Numbered from the stretch's first letter, positions 8,814 through 17,230 are shown. The stretch: DNA of 64,000 bases from Duganella sp. Root1480D1 (GCF_001427305.1 NZ_LMFZ01000034.1:354085-418084); one strand, 5' to 3'. Notes: generated by a model not told the origin, from the letters alone. Translations and numbers: made by a program.

Positions 8814-9734
8814 ATGCGCGACGAAACACTATTTTCAGGCATCCAACTTGCATCCTTGTTGAATGCCTTGCCCGACCCCGCGTTCATCCTGACGCGGAGC
8901 GGCCGCTATAAGGCCATTTACGGCGGCATCGACGTGCGCTACTACCACGACGGTTCGCACCTGATCGGCAAAACCGTGCACGACGTGCTGACAGCGGACA
9001 AGGCCACCTGGTTCCTGAAAGAGATCGAAACCGCCCTGGCCTGGCGCGCGCTGCACATTGTCGAGTACAGCCTGGTGCAGGGCGATATCAAAGGCCTGGC
9101 AACCAGCGGCCCCAGCTACCGCCTGTGGTTCGAAGGACGCATCCAGGCACTGGACTTCCAGGTTGACGAGGAAGATGCGGTACTGTGGGTTGCCAGCAAC
9201 ATCACGGCACGCAAGGAGATGGAAGACCAGCTCCGCATGCTGAGCGAAGTGGATGCCCTGTCCGGCCTGCTGAACCGCCGCAAGCTCATGAGCGTGCTGG
9301 CCGAGCATTTCGACACCTTCGAGCGCTACGGCACCCCCATGACCATGCTGATCTTCGACATCGACCACTTCAAGCGGGTGAACGACGAACATGGACACCT
9401 GGCCGGCGACGCGGTGATCAAGACCACCGCCGACGTCTGCCAGCGCGAATTGCGCAGCACCGATGCGGCGGCCCGCCTGGGCGGCGACGAATTCGTGGTC
9501 CTGATGCCACACACCACCTGTGAGCAAGCGGCGCCTATTGCAGAACGCCTGCGCCTGCGCATCGCGGAAACCCTGCAAGGCCTTGGCCGCATCGGCGACT
9601 GCGTCACCATCAGCGGCGGGTTGACCTGCTTGCGCTCCGGGGACGGCTCCTGCGAGGACGTGCTGAAACGCGGCGACGACGCCCTGTACCAGGCCAAGCG
9701 CGCCGGGCGCAATCGCATTATCGGCACCGACTGA
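8814..9734 (+). CDS. Diguanylate cyclase with N-terminal PAS domain
   Basis: A 306-aa predicted c-di-GMP synthase. The start is the ATG at 8814 (MRDETLF); upstream there is only an in-frame TTG. A PAS-like sensor occupies roughly residues 12-130, with LNALPDPAFILTRSGRY at its start. The GGDEF domain follows: DALSGLLNRRKLM, FDIDHFKRVNDEHGH and the active-site motif RLGGDEFVVL at about 221-230. The product-inhibition I-site RSTD sits exactly five residues before GGDEF, so feedback control should be intact. No membrane span is seen, so it acts in the cytoplasm on an unknown PAS signal. Confidence 0.92.
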   Translation: MRDETLFSGIQLASLLNALPDPAFILTRSGRYKAIYGGIDVRYYHDGSHLIGKTVHDVLTADKATWFLKEIETALAWRALHIVEYSLVQGDIKGLATSGPSYRLWFEGRIQALDFQVDEEDAVLWVASNITARKEMEDQLRMLSEVDALSGLLNRRKLMSVLAEHFDTFERYGTPMTMLIFDIDHFKRVNDEHGHLAGDAVIKTTADVCQRELRSTDAAARLGGDEFVVLMPHTTCEQAAPIAERLRLRIAETLQGLGRIGDCVTISGGLTCLRSGDGSCEDVLKRGDDALYQAKRAGRNRIIGTD

Positions 9735-9792
9735 GGCTTGCTAGGACTTGATAAAAGGTTCAGAATTCCCTCAAAGACCGAGGGAGGTTGCG

Positions 9793-10530
9793 ATGGACTC
9801 TTTGCTGCAGTTCAAACCTGGCGACACCTGGCTGCTGCGCAGCCGCGGCGCGCGCGCAATGAACCACCTGCTGGCACCGGCCTCCGCGCCGCGTGCCGCC
9901 ACCCTGCCAGCCGTTGCCCGATGGCGCGGCCGCGAATCCCTTCCCCTTCACTTGCTGGACAAGCTGCGCGAATCGCGCGCCAACAGCGCCTATGCGCGGC
10001 GCCTGGATGACCTGCAGGTCTGCGTAGCGCGCGCCGAAGTGCAGTTGCGCCAGCTGGCCGCGCCGCAGGCCTGGCAAGTGCCCGGCGCAGGGCCGGTGCT
10101 GGGCGGCGACGCCATGCTGGCAAGCTGGCACAAGATGGCCGAGGGCGGTCCGCTGGCACGCGAATTTGCCACCTACGCCTGCCACGTCTCGTCCTGCACC
10201 CGCCAGTTGCAGGAGGCATTGGCCAGCTTCGACCAGCTGCTGCAGCAAGCCAGGTCGCCCGAGCGCTACGCCCCGCTCCATGAGCTGGCCGAACGCCTGC
10301 TGGCCTGGGGCGACACCCTGGTGGAAGATGAAGTGGCGGACGAAGTCATGCTGCGCATCCAGGCCTACCCCGAGCTGTACGAGGAAATGCTGGACGAAGC
10401 GGACGGCGGCAGCGACGAGGCAGCCGCCAGCCTGGAGTCGCTGGGCGATGCCGACCTGCTGCGCCTGGATTGGGCCGGCGGCCAGCGCAGCAAACTCCTC
10501 AAAGCGGCGGCCAGGCTGCGCGCCAACTGA
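9793..10530 (+). CDS. Hypothetical protein
   Basis: A 245-aa soluble protein that I do not recognise. The start at 9793 is supported by GGGAGG seven bases upstream, against an earlier TTG. The composition is helix-forming and rich in Ala, Leu and Arg, with an acidic C-terminal third (DEADGGSDEAAASLESLGDADL). No catalytic motif or membrane segment is seen. It lies 58 bp after the diguanylate cyclase and 82 bp before the DUF2970 gene on the same strand, but nothing links their functions. Confidence 0.6.
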   Translation: MDSLLQFKPGDTWLLRSRGARAMNHLLAPASAPRAATLPAVARWRGRESLPLHLLDKLRESRANSAYARRLDDLQVCVARAEVQLRQLAAPQAWQVPGAGPVLGGDAMLASWHKMAEGGPLAREFATYACHVSSCTRQLQEALASFDQLLQQARSPERYAPLHELAERLLAWGDTLVEDEVADEVMLRIQAYPELYEEMLDEADGGSDEAAASLESLGDADLLRLDWAGGQRSKLLKAAARLRAN

Positions 10531-10612
10531 TACGGTCGTTTCCCGGCGCTTCTGCGCCTGTTTTTCGAGGCCGGGCCGGCGCACAATAGGCCCAACCTCG
10601 AAAGGAAACGAC

Positions 10613-10810
10613 ATGGACAACACCAAACCGCGCGGCTTCGGCGAAACCATGCTGGCTGTGGCCTGGTCCTTCATCGGACTGCGCCGCCGCAGCGATTTTG
10701 AACGCGACGTCGGCGCCCTGCGCCCCGGCTACGTCATCGCAGGCGGGCTGATTGCAGCAAGCTGCTTCGTCGGCATCCTGCTGTTCGTGGTGCGCTTGGC
10801 CACATCATGA
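10613..10810 (+). CDS. Small DUF2970-type membrane protein
   Basis: A 65-aa protein with AAAGGA nine bases before its ATG. The N-terminal part FGETMLAVAWSFIGLRRRSD and the single C-terminal span (about residues 42-62, YVIAGGLIAASCFVGILLF) follow the DUF2970 pattern, a small betaproteobacterial family of unknown function. Its last 82 bp overlap the 3' end of the convergent chemoreceptor gene. Confidence 0.7.
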   Translation: MDNTKPRGFGETMLAVAWSFIGLRRRSDFERDVGALRPGYVIAGGLIAASCFVGILLFVVRLATS

Positions 10811-12360
10811 TGCAGCTTGAACACGCCCACCACAGTATCGAGGTGGGCGGCCTGCTGTTTCAGCGCATCGGCCGCTGAGGCGGCCTCCTCCACCAACGCG
10901 GCGTTCTGCTGTGTCACCGTATCCATTTCTGTCACGGCCCGGTTGATCTGCTCGATGCCGGCGCTCTGCTCGTCGCCTGCCGCCGTGATTTCGCGCATGA
11001 TCTGCGACACCCGCTGCACCGAAGCCACCACTTCCTCCATGGTGCTGCCGGCACGCGCCACCAGGGCGCTGCCCTGGTCCACCTGCTCCACCGAGCTGAC
11101 GATCAGGTCCTTGATTTCCTTGGCGGCAGCGGCCGAACGCTGGGCGAGCTGGCGCACTTCGCTGGCGACCACCGCAAAACCGCGCCCCTGCTCGCCGGCA
11201 CGCGCTGCCTCCACGGCCGCATTCAGGGCCAGGATATTGGTCTGGAACGCGATGCCGTCGATCACGCCGATGATGTCCGAGATCTTGCGCGAAGAATCGC
11301 TGATCGACCCCATGGTCTGCACCACCTGCCCCACCACGTCGCCGCCCTGTTGCGCCACTGCGGTAGCTGCAGCAGCCAGCTCGTTGGCCTGGCGTGCGTT
11401 GCTGCCGTTTTCACGCACGGCGCTGGTCAGCTCCTCCATCGAAGATGCGGTTTCCTCCAGCGCACTGGCCTGCTGCTCGGTACGCGACGACAGGTCCAGG
11501 TTGCCGGCAGCGATCTGGGTCGCGGCCGTGTTGATGGTCTCCGTTCCCTGCCGCACTTCCGACACGATGCGCAGCAAGCTGTCGCGCATCACGCTCATGG
11601 CCTTCATCATGCTGGCCTCGTCGTCCTTGCGGGTTTCCACCTGCACGGTCAGGTCGCCGGCGGCAATGCGTCCTGCGATTTCGGCCGCCACATCGGGCTC
11701 GCCGCCCAACTGGCCAAGCAGGCGGCGCGCAATCACGGTAGCGGCAACCACGCCAGCCACCAGCGCCATGACGCTCATGGCCAGCATCATGGTGCGAGCC
11801 GAGGAGTAAGCTTCGCTTGCTGCGGCTGCATCCCTGGCGTTGTGTTGGCGCTGAAGCTGCACATCTTCATCCATTACATCCTGCCAGCGCTGGGTGACCG
11901 GGCCCGCTTTCTGCATCAGCAGGGCCACCGCCTCATCGTCCTTATGCTGCAAGGCCAGTTGCAGCAACTGGTCGGTCAAAGGGCTGGCCTCCTGCTGGAG
12001 GGCGCGGATGCGGGCGCGGATCGCCTTGCCCTTCTCCGTGGCAGGCAGGGCCTCCAGCGCCGCCTGCGCCTTGTCGTACTGGGCGCGGGCTTCCTGGATC
12101 TTTGGCAGTTCACGCCGCATCGCCGCTTCATCCGACAGCAGCACCAGGGTGCGCGAAACGCGTGCGACTACGTGCACCGATTCCGACATGTCCTGTACAT
12201 AACTCAGTTTCGCCACGTTGAGCTGAACGACCTTTTCGAGCTGGGCGTGAATGCGGTGCATGTTATAGATACCGAGGCCCGACACGCCAGCCATCAGCGC
12301 CAGTACCAGGCCAAAGCCAAGCGCAAGCCGGGTGCCCACCTTCATGGATTGCTTTGACAT
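10729..12360 (-). CDS. Methyl-accepting chemotaxis protein
   Basis: A 543-aa transmembrane chemoreceptor. The ATG at 12360 is chosen because AAAGGA precedes it by seven bases. Span 1 lies near residues 12-32, a four-helix-bundle-like periplasmic sensor follows, and span 2 lies near 190-212. The HAMP and signalling domains come next. The kinase-control tip reads GVIDGIAFQTNILALNAAVE followed by AARAGEQGRGFAVVASEVR, typical of class 36H receptors. Methylation-type helices flank it. The ligand is unknown. It is a lone receptor gene here; its 3' end overlaps the DUF2970 gene on the other strand. Confidence 0.93.
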   Translation of the reverse strand: MSKQSMKVGTRLALGFGLVLALMAGVSGLGIYNMHRIHAQLEKVVQLNVAKLSYVQDMSESVHVVARVSRTLVLLSDEAAMRRELPKIQEARAQYDKAQAALEALPATEKGKAIRARIRALQQEASPLTDQLLQLALQHKDDEAVALLMQKAGPVTQRWQDVMDEDVQLQRQHNARDAAAASEAYSSARTMMLAMSVMALVAGVVAATVIARRLLGQLGGEPDVAAEIAGRIAAGDLTVQVETRKDDEASMMKAMSVMRDSLLRIVSEVRQGTETINTAATQIAAGNLDLSSRTEQQASALEETASSMEELTSAVRENGSNARQANELAAAATAVAQQGGDVVGQVVQTMGSISDSSRKISDIIGVIDGIAFQTNILALNAAVEAARAGEQGRGFAVVASEVRQLAQRSAAAAKEIKDLIVSSVEQVDQGSALVARAGSTMEEVVASVQRVSQIMREITAAGDEQSAGIEQINRAVTEMDTVTQQNAALVEEAASAADALKQQAAHLDTVVGVFKLHHDVAKRTTNSRMPTKQLAAISPPAMT

Positions 12361-12467
12361 AGCTATTCCTTTCGTAGCGACTCTGCAACCTCGGTACTGC
12401 AAATAGGCAAGACTACACCAATTCAATTAGAATCTGTCGATTCCAAAATATAAGCCGCTGCCCCCAC

Positions 12468-13865
12468 ATGAACCTGCAAGTGATCCTCAACCTGGCCGTC
12501 GCGGCCATTGTGCTGGCCTTCCTCGTCGTGCAGCAGAAGCGCCACGCCAGCTTCACCGTGCGCGTATTCAGCGCGCTGGGCCTGGGTGTTGTGCTGGGCG
12601 CCGGGCTGCAGGCCTTGTATGGCGCCGGCAGCGAAGTGATCAAGGTGACCGGCCAGTACCTCGATATCGTCGGCAGCGGCTACGTCAAACTGCTGCAGAT
12701 GATCGTGATGCCGCTGATTATGGTGTCCATCGTTTCAGCCATCCTCAAGCTACGCAATGCCAGCTCGCTGGGCAAGATCAGCGCACTCACCATCGGCACC
12801 CTGATGCTGACCACCACAGTGGCGGCGGCGATCGGCATCCTGATGGCCAAGCTGTTTGGCCTGAGCGCGGCAGGCCTGGCTTCGAATGCAGCCGAGGTGG
12901 CGCGCGGCGCCTACCTGGAAGGCAAGCTGGCCGATGCCCAATCGATTTCGCTGCCGAACATGCTGCTGTCCTTCATCCCGAGCAATCCCTTCCTCGATAT
13001 GACGGGAGCGCGCAAGACCTCGACCATTGCGGTGGTGGTGTTTGCGGTATTTGTCGGAATTGCCGCCATCGGCATCGCGGAAAAGAAACCGGAGCACTTC
13101 ACCTCCTTCGACCACGCCGTGCATGTGGCACACACCATCGTGATGCGCATGGTGACGCTGGTGCTGCGCCTGACGCCATATGGCGTTTTCGCGCTGATGG
13201 CGCAGGTGGTGTCCAGTTCCAGCTACGCCGACATCCTGAACCTGATTGGCTTTGTAGTGGCATCCTATTGCGCCCTGCTGCTGATGTTCTGCGTGCACCT
13301 GGCAATGGTCAGCGCCAGCGGACTCAATCCGCTGCGCTACACCAGGAAGATCCTGCCGGTGCTGACCTTCGCCTTCACTTCCCGCACCAGCGCAGGCTCC
13401 ATTCCAATGAGCGTGCAAACCCAGACCCAGCGCCTGGGCACGCCGGAAGGCATCGCAAACTTTGCCGCCTCGTTCGGCGCCACCATCGGCCAGAACGGCT
13501 GCGCGGGCATTTACCCGGCCATGCTGGCGGTGATGATTGCGCCGACTGTCGGCATCGACCCGTTCACCGCATCGTTCCTGGTTCCGCTTCTGGCGATCAT
13601 CACCATCGGCTCAGTCGGAGTGGCCGGCGTGGGCGGCGGCGCGACCTTCGCGGCGCTGATCGTGCTGTCTTCCATGAACCTGCCGGTGGCATTGGCGGGC
13701 TTGCTGATCTCGATCGAACCACTGATCGACATGGGCCGTACCGCGCTGAACGTCAGCGGGTCCATTGCGGCGGGCACGGTCACCAGCCGCGTGATGGGTG
13801 AAACCAATATGGCTGCGTTCGCCAGCGACCAGGAATTGCAGGTCGACTCCCAAAGCGCTGCGTAA
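12468..13865 (+). CDS. tcyP: L-cystine / dicarboxylate:cation symporter (TcyP-like, DAACS)
   Basis: A 465-aa inner-membrane symporter of the dicarboxylate/amino acid:cation family. The N-terminal half (VKLLQMIVMPLIMVSIVSAI) and the HP2/TM8 region (TVGIDPFTASFLVPLLAIIT, GGATFAALIVLSSMNLP) are family signatures. The long N-terminus before the first conserved span and the overall length match the YdjN/TcyP cystine importers rather than GltP or DctA. The assignment to cystine is by family resemblance. It is monocistronic, divergent from the chemoreceptor gene with 107 bp between the start codons. Confidence 0.8.
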   Translation: MNLQVILNLAVAAIVLAFLVVQQKRHASFTVRVFSALGLGVVLGAGLQALYGAGSEVIKVTGQYLDIVGSGYVKLLQMIVMPLIMVSIVSAILKLRNASSLGKISALTIGTLMLTTTVAAAIGILMAKLFGLSAAGLASNAAEVARGAYLEGKLADAQSISLPNMLLSFIPSNPFLDMTGARKTSTIAVVVFAVFVGIAAIGIAEKKPEHFTSFDHAVHVAHTIVMRMVTLVLRLTPYGVFALMAQVVSSSSYADILNLIGFVVASYCALLLMFCVHLAMVSASGLNPLRYTRKILPVLTFAFTSRTSAGSIPMSVQTQTQRLGTPEGIANFAASFGATIGQNGCAGIYPAMLAVMIAPTVGIDPFTASFLVPLLAIITIGSVGVAGVGGGATFAALIVLSSMNLPVALAGLLISIEPLIDMGRTALNVSGSIAAGTVTSRVMGETNMAAFASDQELQVDSQSAA

Positions 13866-13896
13866 CAAGGACTTTGGTATCAAGCCAGAATAACAC

Positions 13897-14349
13897 ATGC
13901 CCCGCTCCCATCATTTCAAAGCAAAACACCTGATCGCCGCCATGGCGGTACAAAGCATCGACAAATTCCTGGAACGCTTTTCGCCGCCGGATGGCGAAGA
14001 TTATTTCCGGGCCTTATGGGGCGGTTTGGGGCTGGACTTGCCCGAGGAAGAAAGAGTCGGCAGCGACGGCTTGAGCGTCATGTCTCGCGAATTGAAAGGT
14101 GGGCACTCAGCCCTTATCCTCACGCTGCCAGAACCTCAAGAGCGCAATGAAGCGTATTTTCTGGCAGCCTTGCAGCCGCAGCCCGGAGTTGGCCTCGTTG
14201 TCGGTCTTGAGCGCTCGCTGGATCCCATGACGCAAGAGCCAATGACCGCCCTGGTCGGCTGGTCCACACAAGGGCGTTTCAATTGCGGAAAGAGCCCCCA
14301 ACCGGATCTCGCTTCGTTCATTCTGGAAGTAGAAGAATTACTTGCATAA
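13897..14349 (+). CDS. Hypothetical protein
   Basis: A 150-aa protein with no recognised domain. It could start at 13897 or, less supported, at the internal ATG at 13942 (MAVQSIDKF); neither has a strong ribosome-binding site. The C-terminal half alternates hydrophobic and charged residues, including LVVGLERSLDPMTQEPMTAL. It opens a run of small same-strand genes reaching to 18.5 kb whose base composition is visibly less GC-rich than the flanks. Confidence 0.5.
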   Translation: MPRSHHFKAKHLIAAMAVQSIDKFLERFSPPDGEDYFRALWGGLGLDLPEEERVGSDGLSVMSRELKGGHSALILTLPEPQERNEAYFLAALQPQPGVGLVVGLERSLDPMTQEPMTALVGWSTQGRFNCGKSPQPDLASFILEVEELLA

Positions 14350-14372
14350 GAGCGCCCCTGCGTAAAAGAGCC

Positions 14373-14825
14373 ATGTTGATCCGCTACGAATTCGAAGTCG
14401 GCGCAAGTGCCGAATACTTGTTCAACCTCACCCAGGACTACGATTTGAGGGCGAAGTGGGACCCGCTCACTACGGGGGCCTTCCTGGTCAATGCCACCGA
14501 TGCCGCACAAGGCGAACTGGTTCGCTGCACCGCGGCCAATGGCCTTAGCATGGATACGGTCTACGTGTCCTACCAGCCCAACAAGGTCGCCGCGGTGAAG
14601 CTGATCAAGGGGCCCTACATCTTCGACAAATTTGCCGGCGGATGGAACTTCAAGGAGCTGGCCCCCGACAAGACCAGGGTGCTTTTTTCATACAACATCA
14701 CCACCAAGCCGCGCTGGCTTTCCTGGCTGCTGACACCAGTGGTGGTATTTTTTTTCAAGCGCGAGACGCGAAAGCGAATCGCCGCACTCCAACGGTATGC
14801 ACTCGATAATTATCGGCCCATTTGA
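14373..14825 (+). CDS. SRPBCC-fold (polyketide cyclase/START-like) protein
   Basis: A 150-aa small-ligand-binding fold protein. The N-terminus IRYEFEVGASAEYLFNLTQD followed by RAKWDPLTTGAFLV is the usual start of SRPBCC domains (first strand, then the helix-helix with W-D). The antiparallel strands follow, and the C-terminus (RWLSWLLTPVVVFFFKRETR) is hydrophobic and could associate with the membrane. It is 23 bp downstream of the previous gene and overlaps the next by 29 bp. The ligand is unknown. Confidence 0.7.
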   Translation: MLIRYEFEVGASAEYLFNLTQDYDLRAKWDPLTTGAFLVNATDAAQGELVRCTAANGLSMDTVYVSYQPNKVAAVKLIKGPYIFDKFAGGWNFKELAPDKTRVLFSYNITTKPRWLSWLLTPVVVFFFKRETRKRIAALQRYALDNYRPI

Positions 14826-15288
14826 AGTCAGATTTGAACCAGCGCTGGTATCCGTTCCTCGCGACGGCACAGAATATGACTGGATATGCGAAGACTGGGT
14901 CGAAGTGCGCCACCTGCTTGAAATAGAACAGGCTGATGGCTGGGCCACCGTCATCGGCCTGAATGGCGGCCCCCGCGACAAAAAGCCACACGTTGTACGC
15001 CCACTCAGCCCGACCGCATTCACCGAGCAAGAGATAGTCGAGTATTTCATCAAGTCAGCCTCGACCGCATACACCAGCCGCGATCAAATCAAGAATCTGA
15101 TTTCCACCACCAATTACCCTTGGGGCAAGGTGGTATCGCTGAACTGGACCGCCCTCGGTTACGCTCCGGGTGGGACGGAGTTTTGCATGCTGCCGAACGA
15201 TGGCTGCGCAATCTCACTTGGACACTTGGCCCTCGACTGGGCAACGGTGAAGGTATCGTCGGTTCAGCCCGGAGGCCCCGGCATTTAA
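14797..15288 (+). CDS. Hypothetical protein
   Basis: A 163-aa protein that is not recognised. Its ATG lies inside the end of the SRPBCC gene (29-bp overlap) with no clear ribosome-binding site, which suggests either translational coupling or a fusion junction created by rearrangement. The body has a defined mix of strands and helices (DYDWICEDWVEV-like start, then EQEIVEYFIKSASTAYTSRD) and no membrane span. It ends just before an attC-like region with hairpins. Confidence 0.5.
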   Translation: MHSIIIGPFEVRFEPALVSVPRDGTEYDWICEDWVEVRHLLEIEQADGWATVIGLNGGPRDKKPHVVRPLSPTAFTEQEIVEYFIKSASTAYTSRDQIKNLISTTNYPWGKVVSLNWTALGYAPGGTEFCMLPNDGCAISLGHLALDWATVKVSSVQPGGPGI

Positions 15289-15370
15289 CCCTCGCAATTT
15301 GATTATGACGAATTTGGCCGTCATAATGAGGTTTAATAAATCGTCAATATGACGCATAACTACGTTGGGC
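15283..15370 (+). repeat. Hairpin cluster and possible attC-like site
   Basis: After the stop of the previous gene there is a 9-bp perfect inverted repeat ATTATGACG/CGTCATAAT (15302-15310 and 15319-15327) and a second one CGTCA/TGACG (15342-15354). The segment begins with ATTTAAC (15283), fitting the R'' consensus RYYYAAC, and ends with GTTGGGC (15364-15370), fitting the R' core GTTRRRY of integron attC sites. The inner boxes are poor, so recombination activity is uncertain. Confidence 0.3.
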
Positions 15371-15381
15371 CTCCTGAACAT

Positions 15382-15816
15382 ATGAGCAGCAAATTTCATT
15401 TCACCTTTGAAGCGGACTGGCGCAGCGCCCCTGGTGCATTTTTGGTGCACGTTCCGGCCGAAGGTGTACTTGGTGTATTTGTGCCGGCGGCACCGATTGC
15501 CGTTCCACACAAGGGCTTCGCTATGCTGCATGTTGAATTCGAGGCGTTCGATCTCCTTTTCAGCTCCTCCGCTCAGATCGATCACTACATTGACGTCCTT
15601 TCGAAGACGGTCTTGCCGACGTCCCGCCATCTGACCGAGGCACGTGCTAGCAACGTCGGTCCGAATCAACATTGGCTTAGCCGCCTTCCTGGCGAGCTGA
15701 AGTCTCCCCGCACACGTCCAGCGTTGGTAAAGGCACTTCTGGCAGCAAAAGACTTTGCGGCTGCAAATTCGCCCAACAATTCATTCAACCCGGACGCGCT
15801 GACGCGCGCCGGTTAA
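15382..15816 (+). CDS. Hypothetical protein of a putative gene cassette
   Basis: A 144-aa protein of unknown function, taken from the ATG at 15382 (MSSKFHFTFE); an in-frame ATG at 15349 would precede the GTTGGGC core. No membrane segment or catalytic motif is seen. Its last residues, NNSFNPDALTRAG, come from translation through an attC-like sequence; closely similar tails (NNSFKPxPLRG-type) recur on integron-cassette proteins of xanthomonads, as known to me from general experience. The gene is flanked by complementary GTTGGGC and GCCCAAC boxes, which is what a single integrated cassette should show. Confidence 0.5.
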   Translation: MSSKFHFTFEADWRSAPGAFLVHVPAEGVLGVFVPAAPIAVPHKGFAMLHVEFEAFDLLFSSSAQIDHYIDVLSKTVLPTSRHLTEARASNVGPNQHWLSRLPGELKSPRTRPALVKALLAAKDFAAANSPNNSFNPDALTRAG

Positions 15817-15857
15817 ATCAAGCACGTAAGTGCTACCCAATTTTCAAGGCGTTAGAG
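15771..15857 (+). repeat. attC-like site (integron cassette recombination site)
   Basis: GCCCAAC (15771-15777) is followed by AATTCATTCAACCCGG, a GC-rich palindrome (CGCGC/GCGCG) and CCGGTTAAATCAAG, so ATTCAAC.CGG pairs with CCGGTTAAAT as in attC hairpins. The expected adjacent R' core is missing; the nearest is GTTAGAG at 15851 after an extra stretch of about 30 bp. GCCCAAC is the exact complement of GTTGGGC at 15364, the predicted 5' end of the same cassette. The site may be decayed. Confidence 0.35.
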
Positions 15858-16138
15858 CGTATGCTCAAGCAGGAATCGTCGGTACAGCGTCCGCTCTGGC
15901 CAGGTCTTGGCTTCACTGGGGCGTAACACTGGAACAGCCCGTACCTGGCTGCGTCGCAGTTCTTTGGCGAGACGACCCGGCTAGTTGGAAAGGCCACGTG
16001 GGCTTCTATTTGAGAGAAGACGAAGAATTCGTCTACCTCCTAGGCGGAAATCAGCTACAACAGGTACGGGAACACTTCTATCCAAAATCTACGGTTCTGG
16101 CCTATAGGTGGCCGAACCCTCTCAATCCGGAAAATTAG
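15830..16138 (+). pseudogene. 3' fragment of a TIGR02594/NlpC-P60-like peptidoglycan amidase gene
   Basis: The frame encodes about 95 residues resembling the C-terminal half of TIGR02594-family cell-wall hydrolases: GTASALARSWLHWG, PGCVAVLWRDDP, GHVGFYL with the catalytic His, and YLLGGNQ. The N-terminal half with the catalytic Cys (PWCA-type motif) is absent, and the frame instead opens from a GTG inside an attC-like sequence. It is therefore read as a 5'-truncated, inactive fragment. A short translated product from the GTG at 15830 cannot be excluded. Confidence 0.65.
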
Positions 16139-16145
16139 CAACGAC

Positions 16146-16424
16146 ATGTCACATCAAGCCATTCTCACCTATGACAAACAACTTCTTCGTCGAGCTGTGC
16201 TGGCTTATTGGCGCCGATCTGTCGGCGTTCGCCTCCCTTTAGCATTATCAGTCGTCGCCATTGCCTTCGCCTGGCTGCTCGCGGAAGGGTGCTATTCAGG
16301 CTTTTGGCTTTTGTTGTTTTCCAAAGCACAGTTCATCACGTTGCCACTTGAGACGGTCTCGCAAGAAATGCAGGCATTTGTACTGAAGTCGGTTCAGGCT
16401 TCCGGTGGCAAAGTCGTTGGCTAA
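16146..16424 (+). pseudogene. Internally deleted YcxB-like membrane protein
   Basis: A 92-aa frame joining two pieces normally far apart. Residues 1-50 (LTYDKQLLRRAVLAYWRR and one span) match the start, and residues 52-92 (FWLLLFSKAQFITLPLETVS, then a helical end) match the finish, of YcxB-like C-terminal-domain proteins, which are usually about 160-170 aa. The roughly 70 residues containing the second span and the first strands of the soluble domain are missing, and the junction near CYSGFW keeps the frame. It may still be expressed as a mini-protein, but the family fold cannot form. Confidence 0.55.
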
Positions 16425-16451
16425 CTCACCTCCGGACAGGGGACTCACTAC

Positions 16452-16763
16452 ATGCACGAATGGATAACACTCACCAAGGTATTCGGCGACTCGCTGCGAA
16501 ATCCAACGACAGCGCAGATGGAAGACGCACTTGACGAGCTCTTTGATCATGCCGATGCCGACCACCCGGATTCCTGGATCGAGTGCGGGTCCGAATCTGG
16601 TCCGCTTTGCTGCATTTCGATCTTTTCGAATGGCTATGCGCTCTACACGAAGTATTCAGATGCGGACATGTCCGAGGTGCTTGAAACAAAGAGGCTCTCA
16701 CCAATTGACCGGGATGCCGCCCTTGCTTTATGGTCCAATCTAATCCAAGGCAGAACACCTTGA
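16452..16763 (+). CDS. Small hypothetical protein, immunity-protein-like
   Basis: A 103-aa acidic protein. The sequence around residues 32-62 (DHPDSWIECGSESGPLCCIS, then YALYTKYSDADM) forms a compact strand-rich core like that of small SUKH/Imm-type or cassette-borne proteins, but I cannot name a family. Its stop codon overlaps the start of the lipoprotein gene by one base (TGATG), so the two are probably translationally coupled. Confidence 0.5.
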   Translation: MHEWITLTKVFGDSLRNPTTAQMEDALDELFDHADADHPDSWIECGSESGPLCCISIFSNGYALYTKYSDADMSEVLETKRLSPIDRDAALALWSNLIQGRTP

Positions 16764-17227
16764 TGCGACTAAAAACCGTTCTATGCGTGACTCTTCTCCC
16801 ATTCGTGTTGTCTGGATGCTCGAGCTCTGTCATACGAAACGACGAGCCTTTGAAATTGTTCGTGGTCCGAAATGGCGTTGCGATAGCTGGACCTCTCGAA
16901 GTGCCGGCAGATGGCCTGAGTATCAACCAGCGGTTCGATTTGAGATCGCCCGCCCCTTCAGGCACGCTAGGCATCAAAATTTACGCTGACGTCGCATTTC
17001 CGATAAAGGATGTGGTGATCTATCACTGCTCCGCTACCGAGATTGGCGGCGAAGGCGCGACTTTGTTTTCCATCGGCGAGATGACCACAGCAAAGGTTTC
17101 GCCGAACGGGACAACTACGCTTCGTTGTGCAAGAGGAATCAACTTGGAGCTCAAAGCCGCCGGGGAAGCATATGCCTCAGATGCAGTCGCCACACCCACG
17201 CCCTTCCAACAAGTGCGGGGTAAGTGA
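16763..17227 (+). CDS. Putative lipoprotein
   Basis: A 154-aa exported protein. The first 18 residues are a lipoprotein signal peptide ending in the lipobox LSGC, with Cys18 as the acylation site. Ser residues follow the Cys, so outer-membrane sorting is likely. The mature part is strand-rich with no known catalytic motif. The start is the ATG at 16763, which overlaps the preceding stop by one base. Function unknown. Confidence 0.6.
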   Translation: MRLKTVLCVTLLPFVLSGCSSSVIRNDEPLKLFVVRNGVAIAGPLEVPADGLSINQRFDLRSPAPSGTLGIKIYADVAFPIKDVVIYHCSATEIGGEGATLFSIGEMTTAKVSPNGTTTLRCARGINLELKAAGEAYASDAVATPTPFQQVRGK

Positions 17228-17230
17228 TAC

